Source of the DNA: Streptomyces sp. CBMA29
GTDB lineage: Bacteria > Actinomycetota > Actinomycetes > Streptomycetales > Streptomycetaceae
Assembly (NCBI RefSeq): GCF_014596445.1
Contig: NZ_MECL01000171.1
Location: 1-42,984 of the forward strand
Reading direction: 5' to 3'
Length of the DNA: 42,984 bases
A program made the translations under genes and the position numbers. The notes beneath the pieces are model-generated. The model had not been told where the DNA came from. It did not search any database and worked only from the letters and a program-made list of their open reading frames with translations. Position 1 is the first letter of the stretch. Every line of letters starts with the position of its first letter. Shown piece by piece: positions 1 through 7,717 of this stretch.

Positions 1-1
1 C

Positions 2-274
2 GTCGCCCTCGACGCCCTCCCCGGCACCCCCCTCCCCCAGCGCGCCGCCCTCCGCTCCCTCGGCCTCTCCCCCGCCCGCCCCCCGCTCGCCCTGGCCGCC
101 ACCGACCCGGCCGCCTACCTCCGCGGCCTCGCCGCCGCGGGCGAGGCCGCCGAACTGACCGCCCCCGGCGGCCTCGGCGACTTCACCTGGCTGGTGACGG
201 AGGTCGGCGTGACCGGCGTCCTGGCGGCGGCTGAGGACTCGGCGGACGCACGGGAGCCGCCGGAAGCGCGCTGA
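2..274 (+). CDS. C-terminal end of a probable SAM-dependent methyltransferase (MidA-like), partial
   Basis: An open frame enters from the left edge and stops with TGA at 272-274, giving about 90 residues with strong actinobacterial codon bias (almost every third base is G or C). The tail includes LTAPGGLGDFTWLV. A 'Gly-Leu-Gly then aromatic' ending of this kind is what I recall from the C-terminus of MidA/DUF185 (COG1565) methyltransferases, the relatives of mitochondrial NDUFAF7. The SAM-binding domain lies outside the window, so the family call rests on this tail and on context. The neighbour 60 nt downstream is a NuoD paralogue, and NuoD/NDUFS2 is the substrate of NDUFAF7. That the fragment is coding is fairly secure; the function is a guess at medium confidence. 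Confidence 0.5.
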   Translation, partial: VALDALPGTPLPQRAALRSLGLSPARPPLALAATDPAAYLRGLAAAGEAAELTAPGGLGDFTWLVTEVGVTGVLAAAEDSADAREPPEAR

Positions 275-334
275 GCCCGCGGGCCCGGGACCGCCCGTGG
301 GATACCGGCGGGGAGTCCTGAGAGGATGGGCGGT

Positions 335-1477
335 ATGACGGAGACCACGATCGGGGTGGGCGGGGCAGCCGAGGGCACCGACATGGTGCTGAACATCGGG
401 CCGCAGCACCCGTCCACGCATGGGGTGCTGCGCTTGCGGCTGGTGCTGGACGGGGAGCGGATCCGCAGCGCGGAGCCGATCGTCGGGTACATGCACCGGG
501 GCGCGGAGAAGCTGTTCGAGGCGCGGGACTACCGGCAGATCGTGATGCTGGCGAACCGGCACGACTGGCTGTCGGCGTTCGCGAACGAGCTGGGTGTGGT
601 GCTGTCGGTCGAGCGGATGCTCGGCATGGAGGTGCCGGAGCGCGCGGTGTGGACGCGGACGCTGCTCGCGGAGCTGAACCGGGTGCTGAACCACCTGATG
701 TTCCTGGGCTCGTATCCGCTGGAGCTGGGCGGGATCACGCCGATCTTCTACGCCTTCTCCGAGCGGGAGAACCTCCAGCACGTGATGGAGGAGGTCTCCG
801 GCGGCCGGATGCACTACATGTTCAACCGGGTCGGCGGTCTGAAGGAGGACCTGCCCAACGGCTGGCAGGGGCGGGCGCGCCAGGCGGTCGCCGGGGTGCG
901 GTCGCGGATGGGCCGGTTCGACGACCTGGTGCTCGGCAACGAGATCTTCCGCGGCAGGACCCGCGGTGTCGGCGTCCTGTCCCGCGAGGCCGTGCACGCG
1001 TACGGCGTCAGCGGGCCGATCGCGCGCGGCTCCGGCGTCGACTTCGACCTGCGGCGGGACGAGCCGTATCTGGCGTACGGGGAGCTGGGCGACACCCTGA
1101 AGGTGGTCACCAGGACCGAGGGCGACTGCCTCGCGCGCTTCGAGGTGCTGCTGGAGCAGACGCACAACGCGCTGGACCTCGCGGACGCGTGCCTGGACCG
1201 GCTGGCGGAACTGCCGCCGGGGCCGATCAACCAGCGGCTGCCGAAGGTGCTCAAGGCCCCCGAGGGGCACACCTACGCGTGGACCGAGAACCCGCTGGGC
1301 ATCAACGGCTACTACCTGGTGTCGAAGGGCGAGAAGACGCCGTACCGGCTGAAGCTGCGCTCCGCGTCGTACAACAACATCCAGGCGCTGGCGGTGCTGC
1401 TGCCGGGCGCGCTGGTGTCGGACATGGTCGCGATCCTCGGGTCGATGTTCTTCGTGGTCGGCGACGTCGACAAGTAG
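335..1477 (+). CDS. Orphan NADH-quinone oxidoreductase subunit D-like protein (NuoD2)
   Basis: A 380-residue protein of the complex I 49-kDa/NuoD family, related to group 1 NiFe-hydrogenase large subunits. The N-terminus carries LNIGPQHPSTHGVLR (residues 19-33) with both conserved histidines, then YMHRGAEKLFE and NRHDWLSAFANELG. The C-terminus ends near the usual GDVDK (family GDvDR). No nuoC, nuoE or other nuo genes are nearby, so it is an orphan paralogue and not part of the main complex I operon. The position of the quinone-binding tyrosine of complex I is Trp78 here. ATG 335 is preferred over the in-frame ATG 326 because GAGAGG at 320-325 sits 9 nt before 335 but touches 326. Family membership is clear; whether it assembles into a respiratory enzyme cannot be told. 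Confidence 0.88.
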   Translation: MTETTIGVGGAAEGTDMVLNIGPQHPSTHGVLRLRLVLDGERIRSAEPIVGYMHRGAEKLFEARDYRQIVMLANRHDWLSAFANELGVVLSVERMLGMEVPERAVWTRTLLAELNRVLNHLMFLGSYPLELGGITPIFYAFSERENLQHVMEEVSGGRMHYMFNRVGGLKEDLPNGWQGRARQAVAGVRSRMGRFDDLVLGNEIFRGRTRGVGVLSREAVHAYGVSGPIARGSGVDFDLRRDEPYLAYGELGDTLKVVTRTEGDCLARFEVLLEQTHNALDLADACLDRLAELPPGPINQRLPKVLKAPEGHTYAWTENPLGINGYYLVSKGEKTPYRLKLRSASYNNIQALAVLLPGALVSDMVAILGSMFFVVGDVDK

Positions 1478-1557
1478 CGCCGCCGGGCTGTCCGCGCGTC
1501 ACATCCGGGGTCCCTGATCCGTCAGGAGAGTGACGACACGTGACGGAGGACCGACCG

Positions 1558-2529
1558 ATGAACGCACCCGTGGACGCGCCCATGGACGACGGCACGCACG
1601 ACGGCAGCAGCAGCGACGGCGCCGACGACAGAGAGCTGCTGGCGGCGCGGTTCGAGGCGAACCGCGCCCATCTGCGGGCCGTGGCCTACCGGATGCTCGG
1701 TTCGGCCGACGAGGCGGAGGACGCCGTCCAGGAGGCGTGGCTGCGGCTGAACCGCACCGACGCCTCCGAGGTCCGCAACCTCGGCGGCTGGCTGACCACG
1801 GTGGTCGGCCGGGTCTGCCTGGACATGCTGCGCTCGCGCCGCGCCCGCCGCGAGGAGCCGATCACCGCGCCGGACGGATACGAGCACGGATACGCGTACG
1901 GGTACGTGGGCGCGGTCACGCTGCCCGCGCCGGGGCCCGAGCAACAGGCCCTGCTGGCGGACTCGGTGGGGCTCGCCCTGCTCGTCGTCCTGGAGACCCT
2001 GGACCCGGCGGAACGGCTCGCCTTCGTGCTGCACGACATGTTCGCCGTGCCCTACGACGACATCGCGCCCATCGTGGAGCGCACCCCCGCCGCCGCCCGC
2101 CAGCTCGCCAGCCGCGCCCGGCGCCGCGTCCAGGGCGGCACCGCGGTCCGCGACCCCGACCCGGCGCTGCGGCGCGCGGCCGTCGAGGCGTTCCTCGCCG
2201 CGGCGCGCGAGGGGGACTTCGACGCGCTCCTCGCGGTTCTCGACCCCGAGGTCACCGTCCGCTCCGACGTCCCCGGGCAGCCCGGTGTCACCTCCACCCG
2301 CCGGGGCGCGGCCAACGTCGCGCGCGGCGCGGTCGGTTACGCCGCGATGGCCTCCACGGCGCGGCTGGTGCTGGTCGACGGGCTCGTGGCGGCGGCGGTG
2401 GACCTGGACACCGCGGACGCGCGGGTCCTGACCTTCGCGGTCTCGGCGGCGGACGGGCGGATCACGGCCGTCGACATCGTCACCGAGCCGGGGCGGCTGG
2501 CCGCGCTGGACGTGCGCCCGCTCGCGTGA
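1558..2529 (+). CDS. ECF RNA polymerase sigma factor with C-terminal SnoaL-like domain
   Basis: Sigma-70 region 2 is seen in the first third (AVAYRMLGSADEAEDAVQEA, then LRNLGGWLTTVVGRVCLDML in near form). Region 4 follows (LDPAERLAFVLHDMFAVPYD, then AAARQLASRARRRVQ). The remaining ~110 residues (AVEAFLAAAREGDFDALLAV onward) match the SnoaL/NTF2-like extension of SigJ/ECF41-type factors. In that group the tail tunes activity and no anti-sigma factor is needed; consistently, none is encoded next door. Two starts compete: GTG 1540 with AGGAGAG at 1524-1530, and ATG 1558 with GGAGGA at 1545-1550. I prefer the ATG; the extra six residues would not change the domains. Exact ECF subgroup not assigned. 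Confidence 0.88.
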   Translation: MNAPVDAPMDDGTHDGSSSDGADDRELLAARFEANRAHLRAVAYRMLGSADEAEDAVQEAWLRLNRTDASEVRNLGGWLTTVVGRVCLDMLRSRRARREEPITAPDGYEHGYAYGYVGAVTLPAPGPEQQALLADSVGLALLVVLETLDPAERLAFVLHDMFAVPYDDIAPIVERTPAAARQLASRARRRVQGGTAVRDPDPALRRAAVEAFLAAAREGDFDALLAVLDPEVTVRSDVPGQPGVTSTRRGAANVARGAVGYAAMASTARLVLVDGLVAAAVDLDTADARVLTFAVSAADGRITAVDIVTEPGRLAALDVRPLA

Positions 2530-2542
2530 ATCCCCCGCGCCG

Positions 2543-3595
2543 TCAGGCCTGGGCGCGCAGTTCCGACATGTCGAGCTGTTCGGTCTCGTCGTGGGCCGTG
2601 AGGTCGATGACCTCGGGGCCCGACTCCGCGACGGCCTGGGCGTGTTCCGCGACGGCCTCGTCACCCACGACGTCGTCCAGGTCGTCCAGGTCGTCGAGGC
2701 CGGCCACATCGTCCAGCGCGTCCGCCTCGGAGGCGTCCTCCTGGTCCACGTCCGACGCGGGCTTCTGCGTGCCGAAGAAGTCGAAGCCGCCGATGGCCCG
2801 GCTGCCGTTGCCGCCGGGGGCGCCCGGCGAGCGCTGGGGCTGCGCGTAGGGCAGGACGGCGGCGGCGACGGCCGGGATGAGGCGGTGTTCGCGGACCGGC
2901 AGACCGGCCGGTGACGTGGCGGGCGCGGCGGTACGGGTGTGGCTCTCGTCCTCCGCCGCGTGGCGGCCCTGCGGCTCGTCCCCGGGGCCCGCGGTGTCGC
3001 GGCGGCGGGCGTCCTCGACGGTGCGCCTGGCCTGCTGGCGGGCGGCGTTGCGGCCGAGGTCCTTCAGCGCCTGCTCGGCCTTGAGGAAGGCGGCGGGGCC
3101 GACCGGCGAGGCACCGCCGGTGAGGGCGAGCTGGCGCGGGACGGAGTCCAGTTGGAGCTGGCGGCGGCTCTCCAGCACCTGGGCGCGGTCGCTCTCGGCG
3201 GTGGCGTACCGGCGGAGCAGATCGGCGTGCTCGGTGCGGAGCCTGGCCAATTCACCGCGCTTGGCCCGGAGTTTCTTCTCCAGGCGCCCGCGTATCTCGC
3301 GGGACTCCTCCAGGTCCGTCTCCAACTCGGCGGCCCGCTCGTCGGTCCGCCACTCCTCGCGGACGCGCGCCGCTTCGAGTTCGGCGACCGTACGGCCGGC
3401 GGAGCGGTCCCAGGTGCGGGCGAGTGCGGCGCCCGCGCACGCGGTCAGCGCGGTGGCGACGGTGAGCACCCGGATCACGCCCGTATCGCCGGAGAACAGG
3501 GCGGCGGCGGCGAGGACCGCGGCGCTGCCGGCGACGGTCAGCGGCGGCAGCATCCGGTGCAGCGGCTGCGAATGGCGGTGACGTCCACGGGGCAT
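2543..3595 (-). CDS. Membrane-anchored coiled-coil protein with acidic tail, unknown function
   Basis: A 350-residue protein. After a short basic N-terminus (MPRGRHRHS) come two hydrophobic segments (about residues 15-35 and 40-60). A highly charged helical stretch follows (about 65-140: RVREEWRTDERAAELETDLE, then RGRLEKKLRAKRGELARLRT) that should form a coiled coil. Next is a Pro/Ala/Gly linker, and the acidic tail contains LDDLDDLDDVV. The layout suggests a membrane-tethered rod facing the cytoplasm, and I know similar proteins in Streptomyces without assigned role. The frame stays open for another ~116 codons upstream, but that extension is Gly/Ala/Pro-rich and unlike a domain; ATG 3595 gives the basic start before the first membrane segment. 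No strong ribosome site is visible. It converges on the sigma-factor gene with a 13-nt gap. Confidence 0.72.
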   Translation of the reverse strand: MPRGRHRHSQPLHRMLPPLTVAGSAAVLAAAALFSGDTGVIRVLTVATALTACAGAALARTWDRSAGRTVAELEAARVREEWRTDERAAELETDLEESREIRGRLEKKLRAKRGELARLRTEHADLLRRYATAESDRAQVLESRRQLQLDSVPRQLALTGGASPVGPAAFLKAEQALKDLGRNAARQQARRTVEDARRRDTAGPGDEPQGRHAAEDESHTRTAAPATSPAGLPVREHRLIPAVAAAVLPYAQPQRSPGAPGGNGSRAIGGFDFFGTQKPASDVDQEDASEADALDDVAGLDDLDDLDDVVGDEAVAEHAQAVAESGPEVIDLTAHDETEQLDMSELRAQA

Positions 3596-4014
3596 GGCCA
3601 GAAATTTAGCGTGTGTGAAGGGATCGTGGGGAGGCGGGTCCCGAATATCTGGGCGGATTCTCACGGCGATTCGTCCGGCGAATACGGAGGGCATTCGGCG
3701 CTGCACGATGTGTCCCCCAATGTGCCGTTGGCCAATGCCGTCCTCATGTGCCGCGGCGGCGGCGCCGAGGGCCGCGCGGGCCGCCGCACCGGGCCCTGCG
3801 GCCGCCCCCGTTGGGCCCGGCGGCGAGACCCGTGCCGGGCCCGCGCAGGCGATTACGGCGACGCCGATACCCAGGGTCGAGCACCTGGGTCCGACGTCAA
3901 CTCCGGTTCGCTGAAGGGGTTGTCGGGGTATTCCCCGGCACACTCCGGGAATTTGATCTTGAGCTTCCCCGCGACGGGATCAGTGCCGCGATCGAGCCGC
4001 GATCGGTACCGGGA
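3596..4014. other. Intergenic region, upstream of the coiled-coil gene and downstream of the rhodanese gene
   Basis: I see no convincing gene in these 419 nt; the in-frame leftward extension of the coiled-coil gene is low complexity. The part next to 3596 is AT-richer (3600-3680) and probably holds the promoter. It contains an inverted repeat ATTCG-5-CGAAT at 3669-3683. At 3930-3952 an imperfect hairpin (ATTCCCCGG / CCGGGAAT) lies just after the rhodanese stop in the leftward direction and could terminate that operon. Confidence 0.4.
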
Positions 4015-4482
4015 TCAGAAAGCGCCTTCGGCTCGTGAGGACGACGACTCCGGCGCCGCGATGTGCGCGATGTGCGCGGTGGGGACCGTCGGGGTGCCGT
4101 TCGGCGCGGTGACGGGCAGGCCCGCCGCGCGCCACGCCTGGAAACCGCCGTCCAGGTCGGTGGCCGCGCGCAGCCCGAGGTCCTGGAGGGAGGCGGCGGC
4201 GAGCGAGGACGCGTACCCCTCGTTGCAGATCACGACGACGGTCAGGCCGGGGCCCGTGGCCTGCGGGAGGCGGTGGGTGCCCTCGGGGTCCAGCCGCCAT
4301 TCGAGTTCGTTGCGCTCGACGATGACGGCGCCGGGGATCGTGCCGTCGCGGTCGCGCAGCGCGCCGTAGCGGATGTCGACCAGCAGGGCGCCGTCGTGCT
4401 CGGCGGCGCGGGCGGCGGCCTCGGGGTCCAGCCGGGCCAGCCGGGCCCGTACGGCCGCCAGGCGCGCGTCGAGCGAGGTCAC
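4015..4482 (-). CDS. Rhodanese-like sulfurtransferase domain protein
   Basis: A 155-residue single-domain rhodanese. It has LLVDIRYGALRDRDGTIPGA (the CH2A-like start) and the active-site loop VVVICNEGYASSLAA with the sulfur-carrying cysteine. It ends with DLGLRAATDLDGGFQAWRAA. Family members transfer sulfane sulfur to thiols or cyanide. The gene overlaps the cysteine dioxygenase stop as GTGA, so the two are probably translated together; GGAGGA at 4486-4491 supplies the ribosome site. GTG 4485 is also in frame but lies inside that site. With cysteine dioxygenase upstream, a role in oxidising cysteine sulfur is likely. The last ~20 residues (TVPTAHIAHIAAPESSSSR) are an unstructured tail. Confidence 0.86.
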   Translation of the reverse strand: MTSLDARLAAVRARLARLDPEAAARAAEHDGALLVDIRYGALRDRDGTIPGAVIVERNELEWRLDPEGTHRLPQATGPGLTVVVICNEGYASSLAAASLQDLGLRAATDLDGGFQAWRAAGLPVTAPNGTPTVPTAHIAHIAAPESSSSRAEGAF

Positions 4483-5081
4483 CACTCCTCCGGGCGCTCG
4501 ACCAGCTCCAGGCGCAGCGTGCTGCCCTTGCGGCTGTAGCGGCGGATCAGCGGCAGCGGCGGGTAGTAGGCGTGCACGGAGACGGCGTGCGAGGACGGGG
4601 AGCCGTTGGTGACCTGGTGGACGTGGTTGCGGCCGAAGGCGCGGCCGACGCCTTCCGGCAGCACGCGCTTGCGGTCCAGGCCCTCGGCCAGTTCCAGGGA
4701 GCGCCAGCCCTCGGAGGGCAGCGGCACGGACAGCGACTGTTCGGTCAGCTCACCGGCGGCGGTGACGAAGACGCCGTACGAGCCGCCGTGGTCGTGCCAG
4801 CCGGTCTCGGCGCCGGGCGGCCAGCCGATCAGCCACGCCTCCGCGCCGCCGGGGCCCTCCAGCCGTACCCAGGTGCGGCCTTCGGGGTCGAGCGGCAGAT
4901 CGCCGACGACGGCGGGGTCGGCGGCCACCTTGCGGGCGAAGTCGAGCAGATCGGCGGCGGTGGGCGCGGCGGGAGCGGTCGAGGGCGCGGTGGAGACGAC
5001 GCCGGAGTAACCAGTAGAGGAGGCAGTAGAGGCAGAGGAGGCAGCGGCGGCGGGTTCGGACGAGGGAGCAGCGGAATTCAA
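4479..5081 (-). CDS. Cysteine dioxygenase family cupin protein
   Basis: A 200-residue protein whose core (from about residue 45) matches bacterial cysteine dioxygenases, iron enzymes that oxidise cysteine to cysteine sulfinate. The cupin metal site is visible as TGWHDHGGSYGVF plus a later histidine (FGRNHVHQVTNGS), giving the three-His facial triad. The end YYPPLPLIRRYSRKG is typical of the actinobacterial branch. The first ~43 residues are Ala/Ser/Thr-rich and unlike the family. The start is TTG 5081 with only a weak GGTGG-type ribosome site, so the true start may be further in. It overlaps the rhodanese gene by 4 nt. Confidence 0.82.
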   Translation of the reverse strand: MNSAAPSSEPAAAASSASTASSTGYSGVVSTAPSTAPAAPTAADLLDFARKVAADPAVVGDLPLDPEGRTWVRLEGPGGAEAWLIGWPPGAETGWHDHGGSYGVFVTAAGELTEQSLSVPLPSEGWRSLELAEGLDRKRVLPEGVGRAFGRNHVHQVTNGSPSSHAVSVHAYYPPLPLIRRYSRKGSTLRLELVERPEEW

Positions 5082-5464
5082 GGGACACCACCCGGGGATA
5101 CGCCGCGTCAGCGGGCAGCGGGGGCGTGCGTACGAGAGATCCCTTGAGGATGAAGCGTGCCGGGTTCGTACGAAAATCAGGCCGGGGCTGCGGCTACGAC
5201 GCGAAAGATGAACGAAGGACGTCGGAGGCGCGCGTCAGCGCGCGGTCGTACAGATGCAGCCCGCGTACCGGACGAGGTCCAGGTGGACCTTCCGGTGCAG
5301 ATGCCATCCGGGTTCGCTCACGTAGCGGACTGAACCATGCCACCCGCCCACCGGTCAAGCGGAACGTCCGAGGGGTGGTGTCGGCCCCGGAACGGCAGGG
5401 ACCACGGGTGTCGGATACGTCTCAGGATGCGGGATTTGCGGCCGGGCGGCGGCCCGGGGGCCGG
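5082..5464. other. Intergenic region upstream of the cysteine dioxygenase gene
   Basis: No credible gene is seen in these 383 nt. Two palindromes stand out: GCGCGC-GTCA-GCGCGC at 5228-5243 and AGGTCCA-GG-TGGACCT at 5275-5290. The second is a perfect 16-nt dyad about 195 nt before the dioxygenase start and may be an operator. The part near 5320-5400 is less GC-rich than its surroundings. No clear promoter hexamers were found. Confidence 0.35.
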
Positions 5465-5959
5465 TCAGCGGCGGTGCGGGGTCGTCCCGTGCGGCACCGT
5501 GTCGTCGTCCTCGGGGAGGCGGCAGACCCGCTCCAGGAAGATCGCGGCGGCGATCACCGCGACCCCGGCGACGGCGGCCAGGCCCGCGTAGATGGCCTGC
5601 TGGCGGCGCGGGTCCATGTCGAGGTCGTACATCACCAGGTAGAGCCCGGTGCCCGCGTACATGCCGACGACGAGGGCCGCGACCAGGGCGCTGGCCTGGC
5701 CGAAGACGACCGCGCGGGCGGCGGCCAGCGGGTCTACGCCCTTGGCGCCGGGGTGCCGTTCGCGCTGCGCCTTGAGCCGGGCGCGCAGCGACAGCGCGGT
5801 GGCCAGGAGCGCGACGGCGATCAGCGCGAGCACGATCGGCGCGGCGACCGGCACGCCCGGCAGCGTCCCGACGTGGTCCCACAGCCGCGCGGCGGCCCAT
5901 GAGAGCACGCCCGCCACCGCGAAGAGCCCCGCCAGCGTCCTGATCCGCAGCGTCCTCAC
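5465..5959 (-). CDS. DUF3180 integral membrane protein
   Basis: A 164-residue protein with four hydrophobic helices: near residues 5-25, 35-55 (APIVLALIAVALLATALSL), 83-105 (SALVAALVVGMYAGTGLYLV) and 120-142 (AIYAGLAAVAGVAVIAAAIF). The basic loop RLKAQRERHPGAKGVDPLAA followed by ARAVVFGQASAL is the signature I associate with DUF3180, which in actinobacteria sits just after folK. The start is GTG 5959, with GGAGG (5970-5974) 10 nt upstream. It is the last gene of the folate block, 89 nt after the folK stop. Its biochemical role is unknown; the linkage alone does not show a role in folate synthesis. Confidence 0.82.
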   Translation of the reverse strand: MRTLRIRTLAGLFAVAGVLSWAAARLWDHVGTLPGVPVAAPIVLALIAVALLATALSLRARLKAQRERHPGAKGVDPLAAARAVVFGQASALVAALVVGMYAGTGLYLVMYDLDMDPRRQQAIYAGLAAVAGVAVIAAAIFLERVCRLPEDDDTVPHGTTPHRR

Positions 5960-6048
5960 CGAGTGCCCGCCTCCACTTTCTGTGCAGTCCGCCTGTAAGC
6001 GCTCCCGCGCCCGCCTGTGGCGGATGCGCGGTACGCAGGTCCCAACGT

Positions 6049-6672
6049 TTATTCGGGCAGCCGGAGTTCCACGTCCGTGCGCCGTCGCACCCCCGCGGAA
6101 CCGACCGCCTCGATCAGTTCCGCGACCGTGCCCTGCCCCGGCAGTTCGGCCGCCGGGTCCACGTCGTACCACGGCACGAGCACGAAGGCACGCTCGTGGG
6201 CGCGCGGGTGCGGAAGTGTCAGCGCCGGGTCGTCGGAGGCCGCGTCCTGGTACGCGATGATGTCGACGTCGATGGTGCGCGGCCCCCAGCGCTCGGTGCG
6301 CACCCGCAGGTACGCCTCCTCGATGGCCTGGGCGCGCTCCAGCAGCGACTCGGGCGGCAGCGTGGTGCGCACCAGCGCCACCGCGTTGAAGTACGTGGCC
6401 TGGGAGCCCTCGGGGACGCCCCAGGGCTCGGTCTCGTACACGTGCGAGACGGCCTTGACCCGGACGCCGGGGGTGTCCTCCAGCGCGTCGACCGCGCCTT
6501 GCAGGGTCTCCAGCCGGTTGCCGAGGTTGCCGCCGAGGGCGATCACCGCGGTCTTGGGGTTGTTCAGGGTGAAGTCCGCCGCGTCGACCTGCGCGACCAC
6601 GGCGGCCGGTACGGGCTGCACGGTCGGGTCGGACGCGGGCGGGTGGACGTGCTCCTGACGGGGGGAGTTCAC
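6049..6672 (-). CDS. folK: 6-hydroxymethyl-7,8-dihydropterin pyrophosphokinase
   Basis: FolK moves pyrophosphate from ATP to 6-hydroxymethyl-dihydropterin, the step before dihydropteroate synthase. The protein (207 residues) has the substrate motif VIALGGNLGNRLETLQGAV, the loop YETEPWG, and the HPPK signature RWGPRTIDVDIIAY with the two metal-binding aspartates. It ends with LTLPHPRAHERAFVLVPW as expected. The first ~40 residues before TAVIALGGN are a disordered extension. The start GTG 6672 overlaps the folB stop as GTGA and has GGAGG just upstream, so folB and folK are translationally coupled. Confidence 0.95.
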   Translation of the reverse strand: MNSPRQEHVHPPASDPTVQPVPAAVVAQVDAADFTLNNPKTAVIALGGNLGNRLETLQGAVDALEDTPGVRVKAVSHVYETEPWGVPEGSQATYFNAVALVRTTLPPESLLERAQAIEEAYLRVRTERWGPRTIDVDIIAYQDAASDDPALTLPHPRAHERAFVLVPWYDVDPAAELPGQGTVAELIEAVGSAGVRRRTDVELRLPE

Positions 6673-7028
6673 GGGCGCCTCCGGGTGATGGTCACGGTCA
6701 CGTCGTCGAAGGGCACGGTGATCGGCGCGTCCGGTTTGTGCACGGTCACCTCGACCTCTTGCACGACGTCGTGCGCCAGGCACGTGTCGGCGATGCGCTG
6801 GGCGAGGGTTTCGATGAGGTCGACCGGTTCGCCGGAGACGACGGCCGTGACCTCTTCGGCGACCACACCGTAATGCACGGTTCTGGTGAGGTCGTCACCG
6901 GCCGCCGCGGGGGCCGTGTCGAGGCCCAGCACGAGATCCACGACGAAGACCTGGCCGTCCTCGCGCTCGTGCTCGAACACACCGTGGTGGCCCAGGGCCT
7001 TCAGGCCCCGCAGCGTGACACGATCCAC
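6669..7028 (-). CDS. folB: Dihydroneopterin aldolase
   Basis: FolB splits 7,8-dihydroneopterin into 6-hydroxymethyl-dihydropterin and glycolaldehyde, feeding FolK. The 119-residue protein shows LRGLKALGHHGVFEHEREDG (family signature with the catalytic-site glutamate), the middle motif TVHYGVVAEEV, and the C-terminal VTVHKPDAPI with the conserved lysine. The length is typical. The start GTG 7028 is chosen because GGGAGAG lies 6-7 nt upstream; the longer frame adds unrelated residues. It is followed by folK with a 4-nt overlap. Confidence 0.95.
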   Translation of the reverse strand: MDRVTLRGLKALGHHGVFEHEREDGQVFVVDLVLGLDTAPAAAGDDLTRTVHYGVVAEEVTAVVSGEPVDLIETLAQRIADTCLAHDVVQEVEVTVHKPDAPITVPFDDVTVTITRRRP

Positions 7029-7165
7029 GAACTTCTCTCCCGCCGGTCGGTCGGACGGCCGCCGTCCGGGGTGTCCGGGACGGCGGCGGACGGGGCGTAC
7101 CGCCCCGTCGTCTGCTCCGAATCTACCGTCGGTCACCGACAGGGCCGGTCACGGGCGGCCCGCGG

Positions 7166-7717
7166 TCACGCTCCCGCCGTCCCGTCGAAGCCCTCGTCGT
7201 CCAGCAGATCCTCGCCAGGACCGCCAGGACCGCCAGATCCGCCGGGGCCCTCGCCGTCCTCGTCGTCCGCACCGTCCTCGTCGTCTTCCTCGGCGAGTAC
7301 CGGCGAGCCGTGGTGGACCCACATCCGCCAGCCGTCGGCGGTGCGGCGGAAGACGTTGGTGGCCACCACCAGGCCGCCGACGAGCGAGCCCGCGGAGCCG
7401 TCCTCCTCGGCGGGGCCGCCGGTCAGGATGTTCTCGGTGCAGGTGACCACCGCGCTGTCGCCGTCGACGGCGACCTCCACATCGGTCAGGAAGAACTGGA
7501 TGTAGTCCGTGTTGGCCATGATCAGCGCGTACGACCGCATGACCTCACGCCGTCCGCGCAGCACCGGCCAGCCCGGGTGCACGACGGCCACCGACTCGGC
7601 CAGCGGCCCGTCCAGGACCACCGCCTCCAGCGCGTCCAGGTCCGAGGTCTCCACGGCGTCGTAGAACGCCTGGTTGGCCCGCTCGACGGCGCGGGCCTCC
7701 GCGGTGCGCGGCGTCAT
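7166..7717 (-). CDS. NTF2/SnoaL-like domain protein in the folate operon
   Basis: A 183-residue protein. Residues 1-130 form a cone-shaped NTF2-like fold by sequence pattern: AVERANQAFYDAVETSDLDA at the start and TNVFRRTADGWRMWVHHGSP at the end. These are typical of nuclear transport factor 2/SnoaL domain proteins. The tail is a long acidic/Gly-rich stretch (EEDDEDGADDEDGEGPGG), likely disordered. ATG 7717 overlaps the folP stop as ATGA, so it is probably co-translated with folP. Such genes are regularly found between folP and folB in streptomycetes, but no activity is known to me. Confidence 0.82.
   Translation of the reverse strand: MTPRTAEARAVERANQAFYDAVETSDLDALEAVVLDGPLAESVAVVHPGWPVLRGRREVMRSYALIMANTDYIQFFLTDVEVAVDGDSAVVTCTENILTGGPAEEDGSAGSLVGGLVVATNVFRRTADGWRMWVHHGSPVLAEEDDEDGADDEDGEGPGGSGGPGGPGEDLLDDEGFDGTAGA

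Noticed and set aside
2591..4369. Long rightward open frames over the coiled-coil gene region
   Set aside because: They mirror the leftward gene; high-GC DNA keeps antisense frames open. Their translations are Arg/Gly/Pro-rich without domains.
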